Shown here: one piece after another, positions 8,607 to 16,877 of the stretch
How the letters are laid out: each line of letters opens with the position of its first letter
How positions within the stretch are numbered: position 1 is the stretch's first letter
Program-made: the position numbers and the translations under genes
Source: Planosporangium sp963837285
GTDB lineage: Bacteria > Actinomycetota > Actinomycetes > Mycobacteriales > Micromonosporaceae
Reading direction: 5' to 3'
Length of the DNA stretch: 64,000 nt
Assembly: GCA_963837285.1 (NCBI GenBank)
Contig: CAWIMS010000002.1
Span: forward strand, 248,001 to 312,000
The notes under the pieces: model-generated
The model's database searches: none
What the model was told of the DNA's origin: nothing
What the model saw: only the letters and a program-made list of their open reading frames with translations

Positions 8607-9374
8607 CCAACCCGGTGAACGTTGATGGTCACCGCACCTAGCCGCGCCGCGCCGATGACCTCGGTGGCGTCGGCACGTTGGGGCAGCAGCGACCCGCCGG
8701 GTAGCGGGAACGCATTGCACGTGATCACCCTGGTGCGCTCCTGCCGCGAGTGCCTAGCCTTGCCTACGACAACCGGGCCCGCCAAGGGGCCAACCCGTGT
8801 TGGCGGCTACCGCCCGCGATCGTCCACAAGCGACGGACCGGAGTGCTGCGAGGCGCCGACGCCGTGAGCATGGCCGCCACCTCCGTGATCAACGCCGGCT
8901 CGATGTCACGCGGGTTCGGCCGCTTTCGTGTTCACGCTGCCGCCGCACGCGAAAGCCCGCAGGCCCGCTCACGTGCTCACCGTGACCGAAGCCAAGCCAC
9001 TTCTAGGCGCTCATCCTGAACGCCGGCCAAATAAGCCTGGGCGGATGATCGGCGGCCGACAGATAGGGCGACCGCCCACCACTGCGGTGCTTCGATATTC
9101 GCCAAAGCGGTTCCCGGACATATTACGCTGCGTGATATCGGACAAAGAGGTATTTGTGGCGTACTTGTGGATCTTGGGTGTCATCCATGTGCGAGCGAGT
9201 GCGTTGGGCACGGTTGGTAACCGTCGGCGACCGTTGGCGGCGGACCCACAATCGGGCCCGGCCGTCGGCCCGTGTCATCCATGTGGGCTCCGCTGTCGGC
9301 GCCCTGCTGGTTGGGGACGGTTGGTAAGCCCTGGTGCTGGTTGGTGACCGCTGGTAGGTACCCTGGGGCCCGTC
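8607..9374. other. gene-free stretch upstream of tRNA-Arg
   Basis: No convincing gene in about 770 nt. All open frames have the composition of shadow frames. It contains the repeat-rich segment at 9178-9358 described separately. It probably holds the tRNA promoter close to 9340-9374, but I see no clear -10/-35 pair. Confidence 0.5.
9178..9358. repeat. degenerate GGTTGG repeats and a 14-nt direct repeat before the tRNA
   Basis: GTGTCATCCATGTG occurs at 9178-9191 and again at 9272-9285. Between and after these are several copies of a loose unit around GGTTGGTNACCG: at 9210-9236, around 9308-9330 and around 9340-9358. Similar units on the opposite strand occur near 56935-56970. Such short reiterated motifs often lie beside integration sites or replication and transfer regions in actinomycetes. 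I cannot assign a function. Confidence 0.5.
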
Positions 9375-9450
9375 GCCCTCGTAGCTCAGGGGATAGAGCA
9401 ACGGTTTCCTAAACCGTGTGTCGCAGGTTCGAATCCTGCCGGGGGCACCA
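9375..9450 (+). tRNA. tRNA-Arg (anticodon CCU)
   Basis: The 76-nt sequence folds as a complete tRNA with CCA encoded. The acceptor arm is GCCCTCG with CGGGGGC (one T-G pair). The D arm begins TAGCTCAGGGGATAGAGC. The anticodon arm is ACGGT-TTCCTAA-ACCGT with anticodon CCT, and the T arm contains GGTTCGAATCC. It decodes AGG. The integrase gene on the other strand runs 65 nt into it from the 3' side, marking the tRNA 3' part as the attachment site of the mobile element to the right. Confidence 0.95.
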
Positions 9451-11128
9451 GAGACCTCATAGTCAAACCTTCATCAACAAGATCACGACCGGGGCTCGTT
9501 GCGCTAGCCGACATCTGGGCATGGAAGTCTCTCGCACACAACGTGGCCCATGGCTCACGCAGCGCTGCCGTAGCCACGCGCGGCTCGTCCTCGTCGGCCG
9601 AGATAAGCAACTTGTCGAAAAAGCACTGATTCACCAACCGCCGGACTCTCGGCCCGCCCGAGGCGTACACCTCGTCGATCCGGCCCACCAACGCCAGTGC
9701 CCGGTTCAGGGTGTCCTCGATGTGCGCGTAGATCACCTGCGACGTGGCGAGGATCTTCTGAGCCTGGACCAGTTCGTGCTGGATGCGCGCCTGCTCTTCA
9801 CGGGCGACGTCTTCCGGGATGGCGCCGGTGACGACCGCCCGGCCCAGCCGCCGGCGTTCCTGGTCCAGCTCGGTCACGCGGCTGCGGGCGTAGGCGATCT
9901 CCGGCTCGGCCCGGCGGGCTTGCATGTCCAGTTCGGCCCGGAGCCCGGCCCGAACCGTCTCCTGGGTCCGCTCCGGTAGGCGCATGGTCCGGTAGTGCCG
10001 CTCCACCGCGGCCTCAATGGCTTCCGTTGCCAAGTACGGCTGCGTGCACTCCGTCCGGCGCTGGTGCCGGCCCAGGCAGAAGAAGTACAGGTAGCGGCCT
10101 TTGGCCTGCGTGATGCATAGCCGTGAGCCGCATCGTCCACAGAACACACTGCCCTTGAGGTAGTGGCGGTGCACCCGCTGCCGCTCCCCGGCCCGGTCGT
10201 GGGCCGCCAGTACCTCCTGTACCCGCTCGAACAGCGACTCGGGCACGAGTGGCTGGTGCCGGCCTTCGTACTCGACGCCCTTAAAGATCACCTTGCCGAT
10301 GTAGTAGCGGTTGGACAGCATCCGCGCCACGCTCGACGCGGCCAGCGGGCCAGGCAACCACTTCGTGCCGTGGGGCAACGCCTTGAGGCCCTTGGCGTCC
10401 AAGGCATCGGTCAGCATCCGCACGGTCCACTCGCCGGTGGCGTACATCTCGAACGCCCACTGCACGAGCGGGGCTCGGTCCGGATCGACGACCACCACCC
10501 GGACCTCGCGGCCGTCGATGCGCCTGCGCGTGTTGAGGTAGCCGATGTGGGCCCGGCCGGGTGTGCCGCCGACCTTGGCCTTCTGCGTCATGCCCTTGGT
10601 CGACTCGGTGGCCAGGTTGCGGCTGTAGAACTCGGCGATGCCGGCCATGATGGCGTGCAGCAGTTGCCCGGCCGGGGTCTCGTCGATGTTCTCCTTGACC
10701 GACACGAGCGTGGTGCCTACCGACCGCAGCTCGAACAGGATGTTGGCGTCGTCGCGGCGGTTACGGGCGAAGCGGTCCACCTTGTCGAGGATGACGTAGT
10801 CGATGTCTCGCTGCTCCTTGACAAAGGCCAGCATGCGCTGGAACTCGCGGCGGTCAGCGGTCTTGGCACTCTCGCCCCGATCCACGAACACCTCTACTAC
10901 CTCGGCGTCGAGCTGGTCAGCCTTGCGTTCGCAGGCTTCCCGCTGGGCTGGCAGTGAGTAGCCGTCTGGGTCGTCGTCCTTGCTGACCTGCTTCTTGGTC
11001 GACACCCGCAAGTAGATGACGGCCCGCTTGGTGTACGTACGGAGCGCCGCGAGGTGCCCGGCCGCCTGGACCACCGCCTCGTTATTGGCCGGTTGACGAA
11101 TTTTGTTGTTCAACTCGGATGTGTTCAT
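9386..11128 (-). CDS. large serine recombinase (integrase) of the tRNA-Arg element
   Basis: Start chosen at ATG 11128, preceded by the strong ribosome site AAGGAGGAGG; the frame is also open from ATG 11176, giving 16 more residues. The resolvase domain opens with RAVIYLRVSTKKQ (catalytic Ser). It continues with DYVILDKVDRFARNR and ENIDETPAGQLLHAIMAGIA, then the recombinase domain. The zinc ribbon is CGRCG with a distal FFCLGRHQ...EC pair, and a long coiled coil follows. It would integrate and, with a directionality factor, excise the element. The last 21 or so residues (PAGFEPATHGLGNRCS type) are antisense tRNA-Arg, so the C-terminus depends on the integration site. It overlaps the upstream resolvase-like gene when the longer start is used (ATGA). 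Confidence 0.9.
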   Translation of the reverse strand: MNTSELNNKIRQPANNEAVVQAAGHLAALRTYTKRAVIYLRVSTKKQVSKDDDPDGYSLPAQREACERKADQLDAEVVEVFVDRGESAKTADRREFQRMLAFVKEQRDIDYVILDKVDRFARNRRDDANILFELRSVGTTLVSVKENIDETPAGQLLHAIMAGIAEFYSRNLATESTKGMTQKAKVGGTPGRAHIGYLNTRRRIDGREVRVVVVDPDRAPLVQWAFEMYATGEWTVRMLTDALDAKGLKALPHGTKWLPGPLAASSVARMLSNRYYIGKVIFKGVEYEGRHQPLVPESLFERVQEVLAAHDRAGERQRVHRHYLKGSVFCGRCGSRLCITQAKGRYLYFFCLGRHQRRTECTQPYLATEAIEAAVERHYRTMRLPERTQETVRAGLRAELDMQARRAEPEIAYARSRVTELDQERRRLGRAVVTGAIPEDVAREEQARIQHELVQAQKILATSQVIYAHIEDTLNRALALVGRIDEVYASGGPRVRRLVNQCFFDKLLISADEDEPRVATAALREPWATLCARDFHAQMSASATSPGRDLVDEGLTMRSLVPPAGFEPATHGLGNRCSIP

Positions 11129-11172
11129 ACCCTCCTCCTTTTCATGAACTGTCGAACTGTTCAATTTGAAGC

Positions 11173-11628
11173 TCATTGCGACCCCCTCTTGGACGCAGCG
11201 GCAAACATGAGGCAGGTGAGCGACACAGCCTCCAGAAACGAGGCACGCGGGTCCGCCGTGGTGACGAGTCGGGCTCCGGCCGTCGCCACACGCCGAGCCA
11301 GACGGGCGAGGTCGTCGGGGCGTCGTGCCAAGCGGTCAAAGCTGGTCACGACCACATAGTCAATCCCGCCGGCCTCAACCGTCTGGAGCAGGTGTTCAAC
11401 GGACTCCCACACCTGGGGTTCGGTTGCCCCGCCGACCGCCAGATACACCCGCACCACCTCGGCCCCCAGCTCCTCCGCCACCTGCTGGCAGCAACACAAC
11501 TGAGCCCTGAGCTGGGCTTGGTCCCGCGCCGCGTCGTGCGGGACGCTGCGCGTGCGGACGAAGATGACTGCCCGAGTTGGCTGGGCGCCCTCGGGTATCT
11601 TGCGTATTGGTGCGATGTTATTCGCCAT
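11173..11628 (-). CDS. small resolvase-like protein coupled to the integrase
   Basis: From ATG 11628, with AGGGAGG just upstream, it encodes 151 residues that form only a serine-recombinase catalytic-type domain: AVIFVRTRSVPHDAARDQ, GIDYVVVTSFDRLARRPDDL and LVTTADPRASFLEAVSLTC. Where active enzymes have R-V-S, this has R-T-R-S, so the catalytic serine is displaced or lost. There is no DNA-binding domain or zinc ribbon. Its stop lies just after the integrase's alternative ATG and 45 nt before the preferred one, so the two are co-expressed. It may be an accessory subunit, inhibitor or directionality factor; that is inference. Confidence 0.7.
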   Translation of the reverse strand: MANNIAPIRKIPEGAQPTRAVIFVRTRSVPHDAARDQAQLRAQLCCCQQVAEELGAEVVRVYLAVGGATEPQVWESVEHLLQTVEAGGIDYVVVTSFDRLARRPDDLARLARRVATAGARLVTTADPRASFLEAVSLTCLMFAAASKRGSQ

Positions 11629-11852
11629 AATAAGCCTCCCTTCTTGGCTTAGTGCTTTGTTTTGGCTGCATAGAGCCAAAATCGACGTTTTATTTCAATT
11701 CTATGAGGCATTCTGAATCGATTTCAATAGCAATTCATATTTGCAGAAACCGTCATTTCGGACGGGCATTAATAGACGAATTGTTAAGCGCCAAATGATG
11801 GGGTTGGCTGGGGGAAAGAGCAGCCGTGGCTGCCCCTTCCCCCATCTGGTGG

Positions 11853-12176
11853 TTACGACGCGGATTCCCGGCCGCGCCTACTACTCGTCGGCTTGGACGG
11901 CTCGGTCGCGCTCTGCGTCTGCGGACCAAACAGCGCGGCCAAGGCGTCGCGGCGCAGCGCCGCGTCCCGCTCGATCTCGGCCATGGCTTCGTGCGCCCGC
12001 TCGGCCAGATCGGTGCGGCTCTGCTGAATCCACAACTCCACGGCCTGACGCACGGCGTCCTTGAGCGACAGGTTCTTGAGTCCCGCCACGAGCGCGAACT
12101 GCGCGTGCAGTTCGTCGCTCAGCGCCACGCCGAGCGTCTTGGTGCCCGCCGGTGCCGGCTGGGTGCCTTCAGTCAT
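11853..12176 (-). CDS. ribbon-helix-helix-type DNA-binding protein
   Basis: The start is ATG 12176, after GGAGG. The 107-residue product has the RHH pattern TLGVALSDELHAQFALVAG and KNLSLKDAVRQAVELWIQQS (residues 13-52): a short basic strand then two helices, as in CopG/MobC-like proteins. An acidic-basic helical tail follows (RTDLAERAHEAMAEIERDAA) and a Ser/Thr/Arg-rich end. It may autoregulate the transfer operon or be a relaxosome accessory protein near an oriT; which one cannot be told from sequence. It sits directly downstream of the methyltransferase/relaxation/coupling-protein operon on the same strand. Confidence 0.65.
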   Translation of the reverse strand: MTEGTQPAPAGTKTLGVALSDELHAQFALVAGLKNLSLKDAVRQAVELWIQQSRTDLAERAHEAMAEIERDAALRRDALAALFGPQTQSATEPSKPTSSRRGRESAS

Positions 12177-12262
12177 GGTGCGTACCTCCTCGGTGCTGGT
12201 GCGGTCGCCTATCCCGCGCTCGGGATGACGAAGCGACCGCATGACACCGACGAAGCCGCGCC

Positions 12263-13231
12263 TCATGCCACCCGCTCCTCGGGTCCGGCAGGCAAGGCCG
12301 GGGGCGCGATCTCCAGCCGCTCCTCGGCCATCCGCGCGAAGTCCGGATTGAGTTCGATGCCGAGCCAGTCCCGCCCCAACTCCTGCGCCACGAGCCCCAC
12401 GGTGCCCACCCCGAAAAATGGGTCGAACACCAGGCCGCGTCGGGCCGGCGCGTGGCAATCGCAGGGCAGGCTGCCGGTACGAACCTTCTGACCCTCGCCA
12501 CATCGGGTGCAGACCACGGCCGGGCAGCCGGCGAGGATGGGCCGGCGCACCAGCTCCGGCGGGAAGGTGGCGAAATGCGCTCCCTTGAAGCCGCGCGTGG
12601 CGATGGGCCAGCAGTCCCCCGGATTCTTGCCCAAGGGATGCCGACCCGGGCCGCTGCGCAACCCGCTCAGGGTGCCGGCCAGCGTCCCGGCCGCGTCAGC
12701 GCGGCCATCGTCGGGGCGGGACTGGCGCTCGACGGCCGGCGTGCGGTGGGGCTCGCGGACAGCGTCGAGGTCGAAGTGATACCGCTGCTGTCGGACCAGG
12801 AAATAGATCGGCTCGTAGGTCAGCGTGAAGCGGTCCGACACCGAGCTGGGCAGCGGGTTCGTCTTGATCCAGATGAGCTTATTTCTGACGATCCAGCCGT
12901 CTTGGGCGAGCGCCAGCAGCAGCCGTTCCGGGGCCAGGAGCAGGCCCTTGTTGGGCGCGCCGTACTTGGGGTGCCGGCTGAACGAGTCGCCCAGGTTCAA
13001 GAACACGGTGCCGGTGGGCACGAGCACCCGGGCGACTTCCCGGAATACCGCCCGCAGATCGGCGACCCAGGCGTGGACGGTGGGCTCCATGCCGAGCTGC
13101 CCGGTGATCTTGTAATCCCGCAGCTGGAAGTACGGCGGCGAGGTGACGACACAGTCCACACAGGAAGGCGGTAGCTCGCGCAACTTCGTCAGCGCGTCGC
13201 CGACGAGGATGGTGTTGCGCACGGCCGTCAT
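12263..13231 (-). CDS. site-specific DNA methyltransferase, N4-cytosine type
   Basis: The 322-residue product has catalytic motif IV as VVTSPPYFQLRDY (TSPPY favours N4-cytosine) near residue 30 and the SAM motif I as FDPFFGVGTVGLVAQELG near residue 280. That order (IV before I) is the beta class. A four-cysteine insert (CTRCGEG...CDCHA) lies just before motif I and may bind zinc. The target recognition region includes ERLLLALAQDGWIVRNKLIW. Its ATG overlaps the stop of the replication-relaxation gene (ATGA, 13228-13231). No restriction endonuclease is nearby, so it probably protects the element's DNA when it enters a new host. Confidence 0.85.
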   Translation of the reverse strand: MTAVRNTILVGDALTKLRELPPSCVDCVVTSPPYFQLRDYKITGQLGMEPTVHAWVADLRAVFREVARVLVPTGTVFLNLGDSFSRHPKYGAPNKGLLLAPERLLLALAQDGWIVRNKLIWIKTNPLPSSVSDRFTLTYEPIYFLVRQQRYHFDLDAVREPHRTPAVERQSRPDDGRADAAGTLAGTLSGLRSGPGRHPLGKNPGDCWPIATRGFKGAHFATFPPELVRRPILAGCPAVVCTRCGEGQKVRTGSLPCDCHAPARRGLVFDPFFGVGTVGLVAQELGRDWLGIELNPDFARMAEERLEIAPPALPAGPEERVA

Positions 13232-14163
13232 ACGCCAGCCCCCTGCGCGATGCGGGTCACCGCCTCGTCAAACAGCGCGGCCGTAAACAGCGGCCAAGCC
13301 ACCTCGGGCTGCCGGCCGAACACGTCGATGAGCGCGTCGTAGCGCCGGGCGTCCGGCACCAGCCACAGCACCCGGGGAAACACGCCGGTTCGGGCCTGCT
13401 CGGTGCCGCTCTGCCAGTAGCGCCGGTAGACCTCACACTTGCGGGCGAGCACCGACACGCCCTCGGTCGCCCGGTCGACCTCCACGAACCAGCGATCCTC
13501 GTAGCGATCGAGGCGGGTCACGAGCAGCGCGTCGGGCTTGAGCACCGCCCGGCCGTGCGGTCCGGCGAACGACCGCCACGACGCCGGTTCGGCCACGAAG
13601 TCCCGCAGGTCCAAGCGGCCGGCGCGGTCCGCCTCGACCAGCCGCGTGTACAACTCCGCGACGGCGAGCCCGTGGGCCAGGAAGCGCTCGCCCGGATCGT
13701 CCGGCCGCCGGAACCGCTTGCCAGGCTTCAGCAACCGGGCACCGGCCACGTCGAGCGTGTAGACGTACCCGGCCGATCCCGACCGCACACCGCCGACCAC
13801 GCGGGGCAGACGCGCGATCACGCCGCGCTCGGCCAGGGATGCCAGTGATTGGCGGGCCTGTCGCTGGCTGACTCCCGCGAAGCACAGCCGCTCCAGCTGC
13901 CCCGACGACGCCAACCGCAGCTTGTTCAAGGTCGCCAGGATCGCCCAGTCCCGCCCGGACAGCGACGACGACAGCGCCGTCAGTCGGGCAGCCGTAACGT
14001 AGGCACGGCGAGTATTACGAGCGGTGTCTACGGCTAACTTTTCAGCGGCAGATTTCGGTGTCTGAGCGGTCCTGGCCTCGGCAAAGGTGTGCAGCTTCGC
14101 CACGGGATCGGAAGCGCGACCGGAGGGGTGCTCGCAAGGGTTTGGGAAGCGCGGCGTCGTCAT
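13228..14163 (-). CDS. replication-relaxation family protein (relaxase-like)
   Basis: The 311-residue product has the winged-helix core of the Replic_Relax family: LSGRDWAILATLNKLRLASS, GQLERLCFAGVSQRQARQSL and LAERGVIARLPRVVGGVR (residues 45-125). It continues with a nuclease-fold-like section (AVAELYTRLVEADRAG, KPDALLVTRLDRYEDRWFVEVD). The D...EVD pattern suggests a PD-(D/E)xK-like site. In Gram-positive plasmids and integrative elements this family accompanies transfer genes and probably acts at the origin of replication or transfer. It overlaps the neighbouring genes by ATGA on both sides, forming a tight three-gene operon with the coupling protein. Confidence 0.8.
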   Translation of the reverse strand: MTTPRFPNPCEHPSGRASDPVAKLHTFAEARTAQTPKSAAEKLAVDTARNTRRAYVTAARLTALSSSLSGRDWAILATLNKLRLASSGQLERLCFAGVSQRQARQSLASLAERGVIARLPRVVGGVRSGSAGYVYTLDVAGARLLKPGKRFRRPDDPGERFLAHGLAVAELYTRLVEADRAGRLDLRDFVAEPASWRSFAGPHGRAVLKPDALLVTRLDRYEDRWFVEVDRATEGVSVLARKCEVYRRYWQSGTEQARTGVFPRVLWLVPDARRYDALIDVFGRQPEVAWPLFTAALFDEAVTRIAQGAGV

Positions 14164-16433
14164 GGGCGCACCTCCTGGCGGCCCAGCTCGCCCGCCCCGA
14201 GCCGGCTCTCATGGCGCGCCCGGATGGCTTGTTCCACCTCCTCGCGGTTCCGTCCGTAGCGCGCCCGCGAGCGCGCTCGGACCGTGTCGCCGAGGCCAGT
14301 CGGCTCAGGCGGCAAGAGCGTCCGGGCGGTGACGGGCGGTGCGATCCGTCCCCCGGTCGAGAGGGTGGCCACAACCTCGAAGGCGGCCAGGCCTTGTAGG
14401 TCTTCGGCGGTCAGGTGGGGCACGAGGTCCTTGGCCAGGGTGCCGGCGTCGCTCGATGAGGTTTGGAAGATGATGCGGGAGCGGGCGTTGGCCAGCACCG
14501 CCTTCTGCATGTCAGACGGGAGCTGCCCGAGGTGTTGGTGCGCCAGCGTCAGGCCGAACTTGAGCTTGCGCGCTTCGGCCAAGACATCGGCGAGGCTGGT
14601 AGGAAGGCGCAAGTAATTCTGAAACTCGTCGACGTAGGCGAACGTCACCGGCCGGTCGGCCGGGGCCAGGGCGCTGCGGCGCTGGACCGCCTGCCAGGTG
14701 CGGGCCACGAGCAGCGCCCCGATGAGCGCGGCGGCTTCCTCGCCGAGCAGGCCCTTGTTCAACGGGCACAAGATAATGCGCTGCTGCGCCAACGCCTGGT
14801 CGAGGTCGAACCGCGGCGCGGCCTGGCCGAGCACGTTCCGCAGCCGCCGGCGCAACAGAAACGTGCGCAACTTGTTCATGACCGGTCCGATGGCCTGCGC
14901 CCGCTCAGCGTCGGTCATGGCCTCGTATCCCGCCCAGAACGGCCCGAGCGCGATGGGGTCATCCACCCGGCCGACCAGGCGACGGCGGAAGCCAGCGTCG
15001 GTCAGGAGCAACGGCACCTCGGCCAGCGTCATGCCGGGCACGCCGACCAGTGTCAACAGCGCGGCGCGCAAAATATCGTCGGTACGCGGTCCCCAACTGG
15101 CGCGGTACAGATCATGGAAAATGCCGACCACCTGATCCGCCACCAGCTCGGGCGCGACCTCGGCACCGGCCAGGACGTTGAGCCCCACTGGGTGTAGCTC
15201 GTCCACCGGGTCCAGGATCACGACATCGTCCAGGCGGTGCGGGGGCACCCGGTCCAGCACGTCGCTGACGAGATCCCCGGACGGCTCGATGACGAGCACC
15301 CCATGTCCGGCCTGCATGTCCTGGGCGATCAGGCCACAGAGGAGCGACGACTTTCCCGAGCCGGTGGGGCCGATGAGATGCAGGTGCTTGAACGACTCCG
15401 TCACCGACAGAGCCACCGACCGCTCTGCGCCCGGGAACGTCGCCTGAGCCAGCACCCGGCCTTGCGATGGAATGTCGGCGGCCGGGGCGAGCTGCCGGGC
15501 GCCACCGAGCCGCAAGCCGGGCAGAGCCACCTTGCCGACCGGGAACGCCACGAGCCCCGCCAGCTCGGCCGCGTTGAGCGTGCACGGCCAGTCGACGAGC
15601 GGCAACCGGCGCTCGGTCAGAGCACGCCCCACGCGTGCGCTCGACCGATACAGCCGGCGCAGGTGTACCCCGGGCGCGTTGGCGGTGTGGAAGGCGGCCA
15701 GCACCCGCAGCAGCAGCGACCGGGCTCGTAACGGCGGCGCCGTCACCCCGACCCGCGCCGTGGCCGCGAACAACGGCGCCGCCTGCTTGAGGCGCGCGGC
15801 CTTCATGACTTCCGGGTCTACCGACCGGGTGCCGGTCTGCCCGCGCAACACGTCCCCGACACCCACCAAGAGCGACCGCGGCGTCCCTGCTGACGCCACC
15901 GACACCGGGCCGAGCGGCGCGAGCGACCATTGCACGACGAGATGCTCACCGGCTTCGAGCGGAAAGAGGCTGGCGAGAATCGCGCTGCTGATAGTCGCCG
16001 CCTTGTCCGTGGCCAGTGTCCGCCCGTGGTCGCTCATGCCCAGCTCGGCCGCCAGCGTCGGGCGTTCCGGTCGGTGGTCCGCGTCTTCCCGGACACCAAC
16101 GCTCGGCAGGGCCGCTCGCAATGCCGACAGCACCACGTGCACGAGCGACCGCGGGACGACCAAGCGGTGCTCGATGCCGGCCGGCGTCGCGCTGGTCTCG
16201 AACGTCACGGCTCGCACCACGAACGGTCGCTCGTAGTGCGGCGCCACGATGCCGGACAACCCCTCCAAGAAGGCGATAACCGCCGCCGGGTCGAGCCCGC
16301 GCGGGAAGCGCATAACATAGGCCACGAGTTCCCGCTGCCAGGTCCGGTGGCTGTCCCGCCGCAACAGCAGCACGCCGACCATGAGCGTCAGACCCATGAG
16401 AGCAAAGAGGATAAGGAGTTCAAGCTCCTTCAT
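14160..16433 (-). CDS. VirD4/TraG-like coupling ATPase for conjugative DNA transfer
   Basis: The 757-residue protein begins with a membrane segment (LLILFALMGLTLMVGVLLL). The ATPase domain starts near residue 345: Walker A GPTGSGKSSLLCGLI, then VLVIEPSGDLVSDVLDR and Walker B FAYVDEFQNYLRL, then LTLAHQHLGQLP with a glutamine finger. This is the type IV secretion coupling-protein layout. It would sit in the inner membrane and deliver the relaxase-DNA complex to a transfer channel. No VirB4, VirB6 or other channel gene is present in the window, so the element may be mobilised by another system. It overlaps the replication-relaxation gene by 4 nt and the small gene upstream by 14 nt. Confidence 0.85.
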   Translation of the reverse strand: MKELELLILFALMGLTLMVGVLLLRRDSHRTWQRELVAYVMRFPRGLDPAAVIAFLEGLSGIVAPHYERPFVVRAVTFETSATPAGIEHRLVVPRSLVHVVLSALRAALPSVGVREDADHRPERPTLAAELGMSDHGRTLATDKAATISSAILASLFPLEAGEHLVVQWSLAPLGPVSVASAGTPRSLLVGVGDVLRGQTGTRSVDPEVMKAARLKQAAPLFAATARVGVTAPPLRARSLLLRVLAAFHTANAPGVHLRRLYRSSARVGRALTERRLPLVDWPCTLNAAELAGLVAFPVGKVALPGLRLGGARQLAPAADIPSQGRVLAQATFPGAERSVALSVTESFKHLHLIGPTGSGKSSLLCGLIAQDMQAGHGVLVIEPSGDLVSDVLDRVPPHRLDDVVILDPVDELHPVGLNVLAGAEVAPELVADQVVGIFHDLYRASWGPRTDDILRAALLTLVGVPGMTLAEVPLLLTDAGFRRRLVGRVDDPIALGPFWAGYEAMTDAERAQAIGPVMNKLRTFLLRRRLRNVLGQAAPRFDLDQALAQQRIILCPLNKGLLGEEAAALIGALLVARTWQAVQRRSALAPADRPVTFAYVDEFQNYLRLPTSLADVLAEARKLKFGLTLAHQHLGQLPSDMQKAVLANARSRIIFQTSSSDAGTLAKDLVPHLTAEDLQGLAAFEVVATLSTGGRIAPPVTARTLLPPEPTGLGDTVRARSRARYGRNREEVEQAIRARHESRLGAGELGRQEVRP

Positions 16434-16599
16434 GACTGGCCTCCTCTCGCTGCTCGGCAGGTTGGTGCAGCTTGACCTCAGATGCCCGCCGCTCCTCTTC
16501 TTCCTGGAGCTGGCGTGCCAAGGCGATGAGGGCCAGCACGTACAGGCGAATGTCCGGCTCCTCCTTCTTGACTGCTCGTACTCGTATTCGTTTGTTCAT
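16420..16599 (-). CDS. small basic/acidic protein preceding the coupling ATPase
   Basis: From ATG 16599, with GGGGG about 9 nt upstream, it encodes 59 residues: a basic start (MNKRIRVRAVKKEEPD), a helix LYVLALIALARQLQEEEERR and a charged tail. The gene overlaps the start of the coupling ATPase, so translation is coupled. The function is unknown; it could be a cofactor of the coupling protein or a leftover regulatory peptide. Confidence 0.55.
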   Translation of the reverse strand: MNKRIRVRAVKKEEPDIRLYVLALIALARQLQEEEERRASEVKLHQPAEQREEASHEGA

Positions 16600-16877
16600 G
16601 CGTGAACCCCCTTTCCATGGCTTTCGAGGCCGCAGCCTCGGGACTGGCAATGTGGCAAAGAGACGACCTGAAGAACGCGCCTTTGACGCAGGCGCCAGAC
16701 TGGCTCTTTGCAGGTAGTTATACGGGCTCAGGTCCTACTTGTTCTTGAGGCAATATCCCGAATAAAAACCGAACACTCACGGGACTATGCCTGGGAATCG
16801 GTACAGGCAATCGGAATGAACGGCGCTGTGAAAGCAAACCGCCGACGACGTCGGTGCTACTTGCTGACTTGACCCGA
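16600..16877. other. intergenic region between transfer operon and DUF2637 gene
   Basis: About 280 nt with no gene. It is more AT-rich than the flanks (AATAAAAACC near 16760). It contains GAGGC-CGCA-GCCTC (16626-16639) and a pair TGCCTG (16788-16793)/CAGGCA (16804-16809) separated by 10 nt. It is a plausible place for the transfer-operon promoter or an oriT, but no nick-site consensus is recognised. Confidence 0.35.

Noticed and set aside
9205..9358. CRISPR-like array
   Set aside because: The repeated units are short, degenerate and without uniform spacers; no cas genes.
15242..15256. Another tRNA-end-like word (GGGGGCACC)
   Set aside because: Only about 9 nt match and it lies inside the coupling-ATPase gene; expected by chance in GC-rich DNA.
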